From NCBI GenBank assembly GCA_029948255.1, contig JALIZF010001813.1:682001-746000 (forward strand): a stretch of DNA of 64,000 nt, written 5' to 3'. A program made the position numbers and the translations under genes. Origin of the DNA: Telmatactis stephensoni. Taxonomy: Eukaryota > Cnidaria > Anthozoa > Actiniaria > Isophelliidae. Under the pieces are notes generated by a model. It worked only from the letters and a program-made list of their open reading frames with translations. It searched no databases and was not told the origin of the DNA. Positions 1-10,911 of this stretch are shown here, one piece after another (within the stretch, counting starts at the first letter, position 1; every line of letters begins with the position of its first letter).

Positions 1-2056
1 AGGCGCTGTTGTATTTCTACGACTCGTGAATGAGAGACAAGAAGTAAACGTATCGCTACTGTACGGTCAGTCAAAGTTAGCTCCCAGCAAAACAACAAGC
101 ATTCCCCGCCTAGAGTTGTGTGCCGCGGTTATGGCCACTCAAGCAGTGAGGAAGATCATGAAAGAGATTGAGCTGAAAATCGACGAAGTAGTGTTCTACA
201 CCGAGTAGTTCTTGGTTATATAGAGAATGAAAGTAAGAGATTCTACGTGTACGTGGCGAACAGAGTGCAACTGATACGAAGCCTGTCAGAGCCCCACCAG
301 TGGAGATACATCGAAACAGACAAGAACCCAGCAGACCTCGCCACTAGAGGCATCGACGCAGACAAGCTAGCCGGTAGCATGTGGCTGAGTGGCTCGGAGT
401 TCCTACACCAAAGGAGCCTACCAAAACCCACGACTAAAGAAACTCACCTATCTGAGGACGACCCAGAGGTAAGACAGATTTCAGTCAAGACCACTGCTGT
501 CGAGCCTTCATTCGATTCAGCGAAATTCACCCGCTTCTCAACCTGGATGTCCCTTGTCCGAGCCATAGCGCTGCTGATTGCAAAGGTCAGACACCAGAAA
601 GGCACCCGTGACAAAGCCGCAGACCTCACTTCGCCCCTCGGTTGCGGAGCGAACCAAGGCTGCAACACTTGTAATAAAAATAGTGCAAGCAGAAGCATTT
701 CCAGATGAAGTAAAGATGTTGAGTGACGCAACGCAGCAATGCCACACCGCCTGTGAAGACACAAGAGCCAAGAAGAAGTCATTAAAGAAGTCACGCCTCT
801 ACGACCTTGACCCTTTCATCGACGAAGGTGTCCTACGTGTCGGTGGAAGACTCAGACGTTCGTTAGGCTTGGCAGAGAAACATCCAGCCATCCTGCCTAA
901 AGACCACCACGTCTCGAAGTTGTTGATTCATCATTTCCACCGAGAGGTCCACCATCAAGGCAGACGAATAACGCACGGAGCTGTAAGACAGGCTGAATAC
1001 TGAATCATCTCTGGACACGGTGCAGTCACAAAGTTTCTAGAGTCGTGCATCACCTGCAAGAAGTCGAGAGGGAGAACTCTGACGCAGTTCATGTCAGACC
1101 TACCGGAAGACCGAATGGAACCCAGTCCTCCCTTCACAAATGTCGGGATCGATGTCTTTGGTCCCTGGTCAATAAGTACACGTAAGCTAAAAGGAGGGGC
1201 AGCAAACTCAAAACGCTGGGGATTGCTGTTCACCTGTCTGAGCTCCCGATCCATCCACATTGAGCTACTGGAAAGTATGGACGCCAGTTCGTTCATCTGT
1301 GCCCTACGCAGATTCGTCGCTCTACGAGGACCAGTGTCAAGAATCCGGTGCGACAGAGGTACCAACTTCATCGGTGGAAAGTCGGACCTGACACAGTCCC
1401 TGACAGAACTTGATGCACAGAAGATCCAGTCTTATGCAACAGAGCAAGGCTGCGAGTGGGTTTTCAATCCTCCCCATGCGTCTCACTTCGGCAGAGTGTG
1501 GGAACGTCAGATACGTACCATTCGCTGCGTCCTCGACGGCATGCTGACACAGATTGGCAGTTCTCAGCTGACCCACGAGCTGTCGTCCACCCTTATGGCA
1601 GAGGTTACTTCCATCGTAAATTCACGCCCACTCACCGCGGTACCATCAGAAGCAGATGACCCCCAACCGCTGTCTCCATCGATGCTGTTTACAGCGAAGG
1701 AAAGACCCCTCAGTCCACCACCAGGAAAATTTGTCCCATGGGACCTGTACGCTAGAAGGAGATGGAGACGAGTGCAGTACTTAGCGGACCAATTCTGGAG
1801 CAGGTGGCGTCGAGAATATTTACAGAACCTCCAGAGACGAACCAAGTGGCAGGACACCAGACCAAACCTAGCAGTAGATGACCTAGTAATCGTTAGAGAC
1901 ACAGACGTCCACAGAAACCACTGGCCCCTCGGAAGAGTGGTTAAGGCTGTTAAAAGTGCTGATGGTAAGGTCCGCAAGGCTGAAGTACGTCGAGCTGATG
2001 GAAAGACGATGCTCAGACCTATCAACGAATTGGTGTTCCTGACCTCAATGAAGTAA
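1..2056 (+). pseudogene. BEL/Pao retrotransposon pol, 3' half
   Basis: Reverse-transcribing element; the protein would supply RNase H and integrase for particle-mediated copy and insertion. Visible in order: an RNase H-like stretch with the Pao signature SIPRLELCA (about 95-125), then NRVQLIRSL and NPADLATRG (about 255-345), the integrase zinc-binding region, a core with GIDVFGPW and RCDRGTNF (two Asp), and a DUF5641-like tail ending in LRPINELVFL before TAA at 2054. The 5' part lies outside the window. Breaks: a small deletion/frameshift near 205, a second frameshift near 620-630, and an in-frame TGA at 1001-1003. From 1004 to 2056 the frame is open. Family identity is firm; the copy is inactive. 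Confidence 0.9.
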
Positions 2057-2074
2057 AGAGAGAACCATGCTACA

Positions 2075-2607
2075 TGTTATGAACCTTTAGAATTTATAGT
2101 TACAGTTTATTATTGATTGAAAGTGATTTTGTTATTTCTATTGTAAAGCAAAAGGTTAGTAGCAAGGATGATATCCTTGGGCGAGGAGTGTTGTGTTTTG
2201 TAATTCGCTGGTCCCTTTTTATAGTTTGTTTATTAATTTACTTAAGCTTCGATGCTATATACATTGTAATCATTAACTCGAGTTTACATAGTAATTCAGG
2301 TATTTCCGGAGTAATCCTATACTTTAGCGTCCTTTCAGCTCGTGCTTTGGAGTAGTTAGGCCACAAGATGTAAGTCTCTTAGTTTATCGTCTCTTTGTCG
2401 CTTATTGTTTCATTGTATTCGTGATTTGCTTTTTTGTTTCTCCTCGCCAACTATTATTGTATTTGTCCTAGTTTTCACCGCACGCTACATCAATAAACGA
2501 GAATAACTGGAGTTGTTTTGGAGTCTCTATAATTTGTACCCGTGGTTGACACTCTCTGTAAGAGATCAATATCGGACGTCGTCCTCGAGCAGAACAAAAC
2601 TACTACA
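2075..2607 (+). repeat. Probable 3' LTR of the BEL/Pao element
   Basis: The non-coding stretch after pol begins TGTTATG, just downstream of a purine-rich run (AAAGAGAGAA, about 2055), and ends ACTACA. It contains AATAAA at about 2491. These are LTR-like features, but the 5' LTR is outside the window, so the boundaries are estimates; TG at 2068 is an alternative start. Confidence 0.45.
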
Positions 2608-2640
2608 CACTAACATTCATATTTTTATTTCACAGGTTTC

Positions 2641-2936
2641 TTGACTTCACTCTAAATAAATAGATTTTTGATACTAAGAGCTAATTTATGACACATTCAT
2701 CTACTCTACCTATTTACACTTCTTTGTGGGCGAATGTGTGGATAGGTAGAGTAGATGAATGGATGAATGAAAGGATGGATAAATAAAGAAATAAATACAT
2801 AAATAAGCAAATGGATAAATAAATAAATAACTTAATTAATTAATCAATCAATCAATTAATTAATTAATGGATAAATTAATAAATAAATAAATGGATTTTT
2901 GATACTAAGAGTTAATTTATGACACTAAGAGTTTGT
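2641..2936. repeat. AT-rich simple repeats, hairpin and short direct repeat
   Basis: A perfect 19-bp inverted repeat (2695-2713 against 2742-2760, 28-nt loop) is followed by (AAAT)n, (ATTA)n and (AATC)n runs. A 33-34-bp direct repeat (TTTTTGATACTAAGAG core) sits at about 2663-2694 and again at 2894-2925, bracketing the whole block. No coding capacity seen. Confidence 0.75.
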
Positions 2937-3392
2937 TTATACCCACATACTGCTTTCAAGGCGCTTAGTTAAGATGTCTTTCTTTCCACCAGTTGAAAGA
3001 TTTCTTTTCTTGAGTTCTGTTTTCAGCTCTGCAACACTCATGTCATTGGGATTTTTGCTGCTCCAGCCAGCATTGTATCCATTATGGAGCAACTCATGTG
3101 CATGCAGATCAACCTCATCAGCAAACCTGTGACCACAGTCTGGCTCACCACAAACAAATGGCTTGAAAATCTGTACAAGCTGCGGGGATAATTGCTGCTG
3201 CTGAGCTGAATTGATGTTGTTGCTTTCAATGCATGTATTGCAAATATCTCTGCCCACTTGTTTCATTCTACCACAGTTACAAACATCTTCAGAAACGGGA
3301 GGAAAAAGGATAGCAACACACCAAAGTGAACAGGCATTACATCCTGCACAAACAAACTTATACACGACATGCGAACGCATTCCCATGGGCAA
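2937..3392 (-). CDS. SAP-domain protein with C2H2-type finger (fragment)
   Basis: A 151-codon open frame. The N-terminal third is Cys-rich (CxxC pairs around residues 15-53). A C2H2-like finger follows (VCGEPDCGHRF...HAHELLH, about 78-102), then a SAP helix-turn-helix near the C-terminus (MSVAELKTELKKRNL, about 118-132), a DNA-binding motif common in nuclear and transposon proteins. It has no known partner in cis, but a SAP domain also starts the YqaJ protein at 24.6 kb, so this may come from a related mobile gene. The first Met may not be the true start; an upstream exon is possible. Function not assigned. Confidence 0.55.
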   Translation of the reverse strand: MPMGMRSHVVYKFVCAGCNACSLWCVAILFPPVSEDVCNCGRMKQVGRDICNTCIESNNINSAQQQQLSPQLVQIFKPFVCGEPDCGHRFADEVDLHAHELLHNGYNAGWSSKNPNDMSVAELKTELKKRNLSTGGKKDILTKRLESSMWV

Positions 3393-3399
3393 GGGGTCT

Positions 3400-4740
3400 T
3401 TGTTACTAAAATGGCTCTTTATCTTATGTGAAGTGAAGGCAAGTCTGATATTAATATCTTTGATATTAATATCTTTGCAATTGCAATTGATGATAAATCA
3501 TTCACCCCGAAATTCTTCAAGTCAAAACACATGGACAAAAATGTGCCCCATCTTTATCTGTTGAGTAAACCTAGACAATTTACAGATGTTTTACCTCCAG
3601 ATGATCATGATGATGACTTTCTCCAGTTCCCATTTGACATGAACGAGCCAGATGAAGCTGACAAACCACCAGTTATTCTTATTCATGATGGGTTGATTGG
3701 GACTTCAGAAGAATGAAGCGAGTACTTCAAAGAACTCAAAAAAGCTGTTGAGGCCTCATTAAAGGCTGACCAAGAAAAGGCTGCCAACTCACAAAAGGAA
3801 AAGGCTGATGGTACAAAGACAGCGATTCACATGGAAGAGTATGAAGAGGCACATAAAGAATCAGAAGATGATGATCTACAAGATAAATGTTACAGACTGA
3901 TGGAAAGACGATTAAAAAGTACCACCAGAACCATCAGAGGATGAAACTAAAATTGAAGTTATAGGCACCTAAATGGACAAACATTGAAAAGAGCATTTAG
4001 AGCCAACGAACAAGTATTGGCAGCATACTGGGTCAGTTCATTGTATCCTGAACCACCCTACTTCTCTTTAAGAAAATGGCCTAATGTCAAACTATTTCCC
4101 CAAGATTCCATTGCAGTGGCCTCCAAGAGTGATGCAGGTATTGTTTATATGGCAAAAGAAGACCAACCAACAAATCTTTCCTCAGATGAGGCAGATGTCT
4201 TCTTTGAGGGGGATGTAAATGTTTCTGAACTGGAAGACACACAAGATCGTGTCGATGTTGATGTTGAAGTATTGGATGTCACACCCCTTACAGCTGATGG
4301 ATGGTGATGATGATGATGACATAAACATATGCCTCATAGACACTCTTAAAGCAAAAAGGTCATCAGCACATGAAATAATCTCAAAACGGCCACCACGCAT
4401 TATTACTGTTCATCGTGAGAATGTTGTAGATGAAGTACTTCAGGTATATAAGGATGATCACATATTGTTGTGCCCTCTGAAAGTAGAATTTGATGGTGAA
4501 GATAGTAGTGGTGATGGTGTTCTAAGAGACATGTTTTCAACTTTCTGGGACACATGTCGTACCAGATATTGAGAAGAGTCATCACAGTTCTGTTTCAGGC
4601 TGCATATTCCTAGCAGACTGAGGCACTTCAATCCATAGTTTGGATCCCCTGTAGGTGAGACTTCTCTTTTGCCATATTCAGTATTGAAACAGGTTTTTAT
4701 CCAAAATAACCCTAGGTGATTTAATTTGGTCACTTGACAA
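3400..4740 (+). pseudogene. UBX/HECT-type ubiquitin-ligase-like relic
   Basis: Broken plus-strand coding. A segment at about 3500-3930 with an acidic stretch and a charged helix (SEYFKELKKAVEASLK) runs through a TGA at 3714-3716. Next comes a UBX-like segment (GQTLKRAFRANEQVLAAYW, about 3970-4040). Another frame holds a HECT-like N-lobe start: RIITVHRENVVDEVLQVYKD then VLRDMFSTFW (about 4390-4545). Faint further HECT similarity (RHFNP, FGSPVGE) runs to about 4690. HECT ligases transfer ubiquitin through a catalytic Cys; that C-lobe is absent. Frameshifts and stops make it inactive. Similar G2E3-like proteins are multi-copy in animals, so mobile origin is possible. Confidence 0.55.
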
Positions 4741-5131
4741 AATAATTTTTAATTATTATTATTAACATGATTTAATAATAATTCCTCTAGAAGACAACTT
4801 AGGTGGTCTCTTTTGAGTACCAACATACAGACATTTAGTCTTGTCTGGAAGAAGATTTAATATATTGGCTGTCAACACAAATAATTTCTGTTCTCCAACA
4901 TACAACTTCAACATTACTTTTTTCAATGAATTGTGAATTGGGTTCATGATGATCAATAAATTTTGTGGTTTTTAATAAATATTCATGCAATGAATGGGTT
5001 GCCGGTTCCCAGGCTCCACTCATTTTTTTTCCTGCTACGCAAAGGATTATGGGATTGCCAGGGGGTAAACAAATCAACCGCGAACATATAATTATAGCAT
5101 TTTTACATCGTCTGCTGGTATCTTTCTCGAA
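4741..5131. other. No gene seen
   Basis: AT-rich; includes a GGATTATGGGA box (about 5045) shortly upstream of the OTU relic, which could be promoter-like. No supported coding. Confidence 0.5.
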
Positions 5132-5577
5132 ATGTGGAATAAGTCTCACCAAAAAGAAGCTGTTGTTTATGGTGATGGAAAGTGCTTCTATAAGCAATAG
5201 CTTTGTGGCACGATTCTAACAGCGATCAAAATCATGGAGAAATCAGAAGACTTGTGAACTGGATGTTAGAACTCTACCCAGAGAAGTTTGAACCTTTGTT
5301 TCATTCTCCATCAATTGCAGTTCACCATTCTCAAAGTATGCGCTCTGGGCCGAGACGGGATTGCTGCCTGTGCAACGCTTTGTCAGCAAAGTATTTTTGT
5401 TTATTCGATGTCACAGTGTAAATGGAATCGTTTTCCTCCGGTGCTAAAACTGCATCCAGTTACTGATAGTCAGCTTGTTGTTCGTGGTAATAAAACTTGC
5501 TTGTGTCCTATTACGCTTGTTTCACACCAATTAAAGATTGTTGTTCTTCTCCAACTCCTTATAACTTCACACAAAAT
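5132..5577 (+). pseudogene. OTU-type cysteine protease exon (relic)
   Basis: From ATG 5132 the frame reads to VVYGDGKCFYK, the OTU catalytic-Cys motif (GDGxCxYxA). A one-base frameshift at about 5193 leads to IALWHDSNSDQNHGEIRRL. A further shift near 5330 leads to ACATLCQQSIFVYSMSQ and KWNRFPPV, all typical of invertebrate OTU proteins. A GTAAGT donor follows at 5578. OTU enzymes cleave ubiquitin from proteins. Catalytic Cys is visible; the His region is poorly preserved. The same gene may continue into the repeat exon at 6115 and the SWIM exon at 6660. Confidence 0.65.
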
Positions 5578-6114
5578 GTAAGTAAATTCAATATAATATT
5601 ACATCAACTACTTTCTTAGGTTAACGTAACTTATACATCAGTCCCGCAAAAGAAAATAACAGTGACTAATAGAAGTGGGGTAAAAATAAGTAGCGCAAAG
5701 ATAGATATTGTCATGTCATCAGGGATGTACCTAGTTATAAGAAATATAAAACGTGTGTGTAGTCTGCGTGTGATATACTGTACATGATAAGTGGTCTGCT
5801 GCCTTTGGATATGGAAGACAGCGATCCGCGCTATATTGCAAGTATTTTATAAAACCTAATAACTGCAAAATAAAGAACTTCCCACAGATTAGTCATCATT
5901 CCCTTACCTTTTAATGTTCTCACCATGTCTGGTAGCATGCGTCCAGCTGGATTACACATTTGTATTATTTTACTTACATTGACCCGGATTACATTGATAC
6001 CCTTATTTATACTGTTTAGATTTTAACACTCGATTAACATATCTGAATTATTCAGTAAACATATATAATATGTGAGAATAATAATATCAGCATTTTATTT
6101 TCTTTCTATATTAG
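5578..6114 (+). other. Probable intron
   Basis: Starts GTAAGT and ends TCTATATTAG directly before the minisatellite exon. AT-rich, no supported coding. Intron status is inferred from the splice motifs only. Confidence 0.45.
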
Positions 6115-6655
6115 ACTACAAAGAAACCTGTACATCAATCTCAACCTACCAACAAACCTGTACATAGTTAACCTACTAACAAGCCTGTGCATCAACCTCA
6201 ACCTACTAACAAACCTGTACATAGTTAACCTACTAACAAGCCTGTGCATCAACCTCAACCTACTAACAAGCCTGTACATAGTTAACCTACTAACAAGCCT
6301 GTGCATCAACCTCAACCTACTAACAAGCCTGTACATCAAATTCAACCTACCAACAAGCCTGTACATCGTTAACCTACTAACAAGCCTGTGCATCAACCTC
6401 AACCTACTAACAAGCCTGTACATCAACCTCAACCTACTAACAAGCCTGTACATCAACCTCAACCTACTAACAAGCCTGTACATCAACCTCAACCTACTAA
6501 CAAGCCTGTACATCAACCTCAACCTACTAACAAGCCTGTACATCAACCTCAACCTACTAACAAGCCTGTGCATCAACCTCAACCTACTAACAAGCCTGTA
6601 CATCGTTAACCTACTAACAAGCCTGTGCATCAACCTCAAATAAAAACTTGCATCA
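6115..6655 (+). repeat. 30-bp coding minisatellite (KPVHQPQPTN)n
   Basis: About 17 head-to-tail copies of a 30-bp unit encoding the decapeptide KPVHQPQPTN, interspersed with 27-bp variants in which the middle is replaced by AGTTAAC and so contain a TAA. The longest uninterrupted run is about 6388-6609. Unit length and phase keep the frame, suggesting the array was once coding. It lies between probable acceptor (6111-6114) and SWIM-exon acceptor (about 6656) motifs. The reverse strand is also open because the unit has no stops there; I regard that as incidental. Confidence 0.85.
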
Positions 6656-6659
6656 TTTA

Positions 6660-7198
6660 GGTCATTTGATGAGTACTCTCTTTTTCAAGATGGTTATGTT
6701 AGATCTCTAGGCACAAAAACTTTGAATGATAATGATGGATCCATATTTCATGTTATTGTTGGTGAAGTTATTCCAACACAAAAAGAAATTACTCAAGAGG
6801 GTATGAAACACTATAAACTTTGGTTTATTCTACAACCCAATGGGTCAATTTATTCTGCATTTTGTAGATGTAAAGGTGGGGCATACCAGGGCTGCAGACA
6901 TCTTGGTATTGCACTCTTTGAACTTGATGACTTTCTTTCAAATAACAGGATATGCACTACTTCTCTTCCTGCATATTGGAACCCTAAACCCACTCCAAAT
7001 CACAAACCAGTACCTTTTAACCAGATGAACATTTCAAACTCAAAACCAAAAAAGGGAAAGCGTAAGGTCACTCCATATGATGATTCCTGGGTGGACTCCT
7101 TCGACCCTAGACCAAAAAAACACAGGAAACACGGGCCAAAGAGACTATGGAGAGGACAAAAACACTATGGAGACAAAAGCTTACTAGTCTTACTCTAA
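6660..7198 (+). pseudogene. SWIM zinc-finger exon
   Basis: Open frame following a TTTAG acceptor at about 6656-6660: SFDEYSLFQDGYVRSLGTKT, then a SWIM finger (FCRCKGGAYQGCRHLGIALFE, about 6862-6930; CxC...CxH) and a basic tail with YDDSWVDSFDPRP, ending at TAA 7196. SWIM fingers bind DNA or protein. In YqaJ-bearing transposon proteins the order is SWIM, then nuclease; here the nuclease is missing at this site. A matching YqaJ half without SWIM lies at 36.9-37.6 kb. Upstream it may be joined to the OTU exon. Confidence 0.65.
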
Positions 7199-8112
7199 GA
7201 ATTACCAGATCTTAGCCAATCAAAATCGTTTACTTTGAGACGCTTTTGACCACAGTAACATTACTGCAAACTATCCAATGACATGCGAGCTGAGTGGTAA
7301 GAATTACCGCGAACAGTAATGTTACTACTCGCTAGCTCCACATTTCGCTAGCTTAACGAAATGCTGTTAAAATGAAGCTGAAAATTCAATGAAAACGTCC
7401 ATGGCACTAAGTTTATTGAAAAAGAGTGAAAGCTGGCCATAATATATTGTGTTTAGTATAAAACAAAACTTATCATGAATTCTTCCTTGTGACATGTCGT
7501 TTCCGTTATCTGACAAGCTCGCGCAAAATGAACATTTGACAGATAAGGTACGTGTCACGAGAAAAGACTGCCAAATTACATACTTTGAAATACCTAAACA
7601 TCGGCATCATTCAAATCAAAAGTCGTTCTGTAAAATGCAATCATAGTCCAACATAATAAAAAATAATCGTAAATTACTAATTAAAAATAACTGTAAATCA
7701 TATTCGTGAAAAGCTAAATATATAAATTGAAATACTGGATTGCAAAGGTTTATAAATACACCATCTTCGTGCCTTTTCTTTGGCTGTTTAAAATACGATT
7801 GAAATACGTACCAAAACAATTACATTATAAAAGCATGGTTACATCAGTCCTACTCTTCTTCTACTGATCAAAACTGGCTATCAGTAGCACTTACAAATAG
7901 ACAACTTGATACACAATTAACACCGCGCCATTTCTTTGCTCGAGTCTTGTCAGCTGAAAACGATGTACCGATCATGTTTTCATCTGCGATCTGAAATTGC
8001 ACATGCACTGATCGAAACTTTTCCAAAAAGTGGGACTAAATAGAAGTGGAAAAGGAACGAGTAAAATCGTAAGGTTCAACATGTAACAGAACTGACCTCG
8101 TAATTGTAATAG
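7199..8112. other. No gene seen
   Basis: AT-rich sequence between the SWIM relic and the left end of the Harbinger element. It has short inverted motifs around GTAATGTTAC (about 7250-7330) but nothing I can assign. Confidence 0.5.
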
Positions 8113-8151
8113 TAGGGACTTTAAGATATGGTATGGCGATGCTCTACTACG
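8113..8151 (+). repeat. Left terminal inverted repeat
   Basis: 39 bp beginning TAGGGACTTTAAGATATGG; matches the complement of 16785-16823 at 36 of 39 positions. Confidence 0.9.
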
Positions 8152-8262
8152 GCTATTTTGGCCGAGAGGGACTAGTGTGAGTACGGCGTTTTTGCGGTAA
8201 ACACAAATGGTTTAGAATTGCTCTCTGCTTGTTCAGTACGGCAACCATCAGAATTTCAAAGA

Positions 8263-9687
8263 ATGACTTCTTTTAAAGACATAAGGGAGATTATTCTGCT
8301 CTCATACGATATGAAGTTTATTACAGACGAAGAATTTGCTGTACTCTATGATATGTATTTATCGTCAAACTTGGATTTACCGTACAACTCTTTCTCGCCA
8401 TTCGACTTAATTGAACTTCATGAAGATGAATGTTTGGCCCAATTTCATTTTAAAAAGGCCGATATTCCTTTACTTGCTCAAGCTTTACAGATTCCTCCTG
8501 TGGTAAGATGCAGCCAGGGTAGCATATGTGACGGAACAGAAGCACTATGCATGCTCTTGAAGCATGTTTGTTATCCTTGTCGCTACAGCGACATGGTTCC
8601 TATATTTGCCAAGTCTGTACCTGTTATCAGCATGGTCACTAATGAAGTACTCGAATTCATTTATGACAATCATAGTCATCGAATAGAACAGTGGAACCAT
8701 GACCTGTTGAGTCCTCTAAAACTTGAAGAGTACGCAAACGCTGTTTCGGCGAAGGGAGCACCTCTGGAAAATTGCTTTGGTTTTGTCGATGGGACAGTTA
8801 GATCGATATCTAAACCAGCAATGAACCAAAGGATTGTTTATAACGGACATAAACGTGTACATGCAATCAAATTTCAATCTGTTGTCACCCCAAATGGAAT
8901 GATAGCGAATATGTTTGGTCCTGTAGGTAAGACAAAGTAATTAAATATTAATACACTTTTACATTATAACAAGGGGAGAAATGGGAACTGAAATTCACTT
9001 GTTTTTTAGGCTGGGCAATGGAAATTTGTACAGACTTGGGTAATCATGCATCGAGCACTGACAATAAACTGGATTACATTGTATTGCAGTTGTATTGTGT
9101 CATAATTATCACAAAATCATGCACAGCACTGAATTTTCTTTGCTCCTCAACCTTTTTGCTGGCCTGTAGCTAAAGTCCAACTTTTTAGAAAGAGGATGTC
9201 TTAACCCTATTCTAAATTTTCAACAAATCCCACATTAAAAACTCAAATTATCTCATAGTTTTGTCCATTTCAAACCCCATTTTATAATGTTCCTTACTAG
9301 TATTTGTGAATCCTGAGTATACTAATTCCATTGCCCAGCATAACAAGAAAAAAGTGAATCTCAGTTCTCATTTCTCCCTTTCAGGACCCTGCATTAGTTT
9401 TATCTTTTACTAACTCTCTATATAGTAAACACCATATATTTATTTTCTTTATTTCAGAGGGATGCAAACATGATGCAGGGATGTTGGCTGACTCCAACTT
9501 ATTACAAGACCTTAATCAGTTTGCTTATTCAAGAGCTGGTCTTCCAATGTCCATATATGGTGACCCCGCATATCCACTGCGGATCCATCTGCAAGGTCCA
9601 TTCAGTTCTGCAATGAGTTCAGTAAGGGTTTCCGTGGAATGGTTGTTTGCTGATATTGTGAATTATTTCAAATTTTTGGATTTTTAG
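8263..9687 (+). pseudogene. DDE_Tnp_4 (HARBI1-like) transposase, two exons
   Basis: Cut-and-paste transposase. Exon 1 runs from ATG 8263 to 8926 (the frame is open upstream to 8218). The intron 8927-9457 is GTAAGA...TTTCAG. Exon 2 runs 9458-9687. The splice restores phase, giving a GPVEGCKHD junction motif. Catalytic residues visible: first Asp in CFGFVDGT, second Asp in YGDPAYP, Glu in SVEWLF. A TAG at 9685-9687 follows NYFKFLDF where family members continue with a basic tail, so the C-terminus is lost or an exon was truncated. Myb/SANT partner is at 15.4-16.2 kb. Confidence 0.85.
8974..9378. repeat. MITE-like foldback inside the transposase intron
   Basis: About 50-bp imperfect inverted ends: GGGAGAAATGGGAACTGA... 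through GGCTGGGCAATGGAA (8974-9023), and the complement at about 9325-9378. Total about 405 bp, non-coding, wholly within the 8927-9457 intron. Confidence 0.75.
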
Positions 9688-9700
9688 AGAAAATTGAAAC

Positions 9701-9983
9701 GACTAAAAGTTTGCAAAACATGGAACTATACTAAAACCCAATAATTAGCAGAAAATATATTTTAGTACTAGCTTTAGAGTACAAATACTGAAAGTGTGCC
9801 TTTATGGTAACAATACTTCAGAATATTTCGACTGTGATCCCCCACATCTTCTTGAATACTTTGCTTGAATTACAAGAAAGCAAGGACTAAAAGTTTGCAA
9901 AACATGGAACTATACTAAAACCTAATAATTAGCAGAAAATATATTTTAGTACTAGCTTTAGAGTACAAACACTGAAAGTGTGC
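9701..9983. repeat. 99-bp direct repeat pair
   Basis: 9701-9799 and 9885-9983 are near-identical (start GACTAAAAGTTTGC, end AGTGTGC), 85 bp apart, immediately after the truncated transposase. Confidence 0.85.
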
Positions 9984-10761
9984 AACATAAATACTACTAA
10001 ATTAGGTTATTTCTATTGTTAATTTCTATTGTTTAATTAACATTATTTTAGTAGTAAATTGTACAGTTTTGACATTTTTAGCATTTGTACTCTACTGATT
10101 TCAAGCTTTTGGTATTTGTACTCTCCGTGTATTACCCATCATGTATAACAACATCAATTTAATTTATTTTAATGTATTTCAAATGTAAATAAGTATAACT
10201 GCAAAAAGACAGATTAGACAGAAGTCATATAGAGTGTAGCTATCGCTGGCGAAATGCTGGGTTTATTTCTAACTGCACAAAAGGTCGGGTCAAGGGAAAC
10301 TCGGAATACGTGAAGACCAGTTAACGTTAACCCTTTTATTTGTTGCGTAAACTGAAAACATAGATACGAATTTCTTACAATTACAATACAATAAACATAG
10401 CTAAACGAAAATGATTACACGGCATAAATGGTTCTTTACAAATTGACAATTATCATATAACGTAACTTCAATGGATATAACTAGAATCACATGCATGGCA
10501 TATCTTTGCTTATCATCAATTAAGCAATCAACAAACTGGACATTTAAATCACTTAAAAGGGTACGAAATCACTAAAGAATTACTAAAAAGGTACTTACAT
10601 AACTGTCCCAACATAAAGCCTATGGATAGGTCGATTTATTACTTGAACTTGAAAGCTTGACTTAAACTTGAACGTGGACGATACACTAAACTCTGGATAC
10701 TACACGTATCGGAAACTTGATACTTGAACATTCCGTAATCACTAAGTTAAACATTGAAGGC
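9984..10761. other. Harbinger interior, no gene seen
   Basis: AT-rich non-coding interior up to the gypsy insertion point. Its last 5 bases (AAGGC) are the target duplication. Confidence 0.6.
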
Positions 10762-10890
10762 TGTAATGAGATGCATAATATAGTATTAGTGCGCATGCGT
10801 GTGTGTGTTCCGAGAGTGAGAGAGTAATGTACAAGGAATGTACAAAGTATTATACACAGCATAGTTACAAGACCACTCGAGACTATTACA
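10762..10890 (+). repeat. 5' LTR of gypsy element
   Basis: 129 bp, TG...CA, identical to the 3' LTR as read here. Confidence 0.95.
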
Positions 10891-10908
10891 TGGTACCAGG
10901 AGTAAACC
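10891..10908 (+). other. Primer-binding site
   Basis: TGGTACCAGGAG directly abuts the 5' LTR; TGG pairs with the CCA end of a tRNA, probably an initiator-Met-like primer. tRNA identity is not certain. Confidence 0.6.
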
Positions 10909-10911
10909 AAA

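Noticed and set aside
6106..6639. Long minus-strand open frame with repeated LVSRLRLMYR
   Set aside because: It is the reverse strand of the 30-bp minisatellite; the unit simply lacks stops on that strand.
8113..8115. Harbinger TWA target duplication
   Set aside because: The bases flanking the two 39-bp repeats (GTA left, TAT right of GGGAC/GTCCC) do not match as a 3-bp duplication; only a shared TA is seen.
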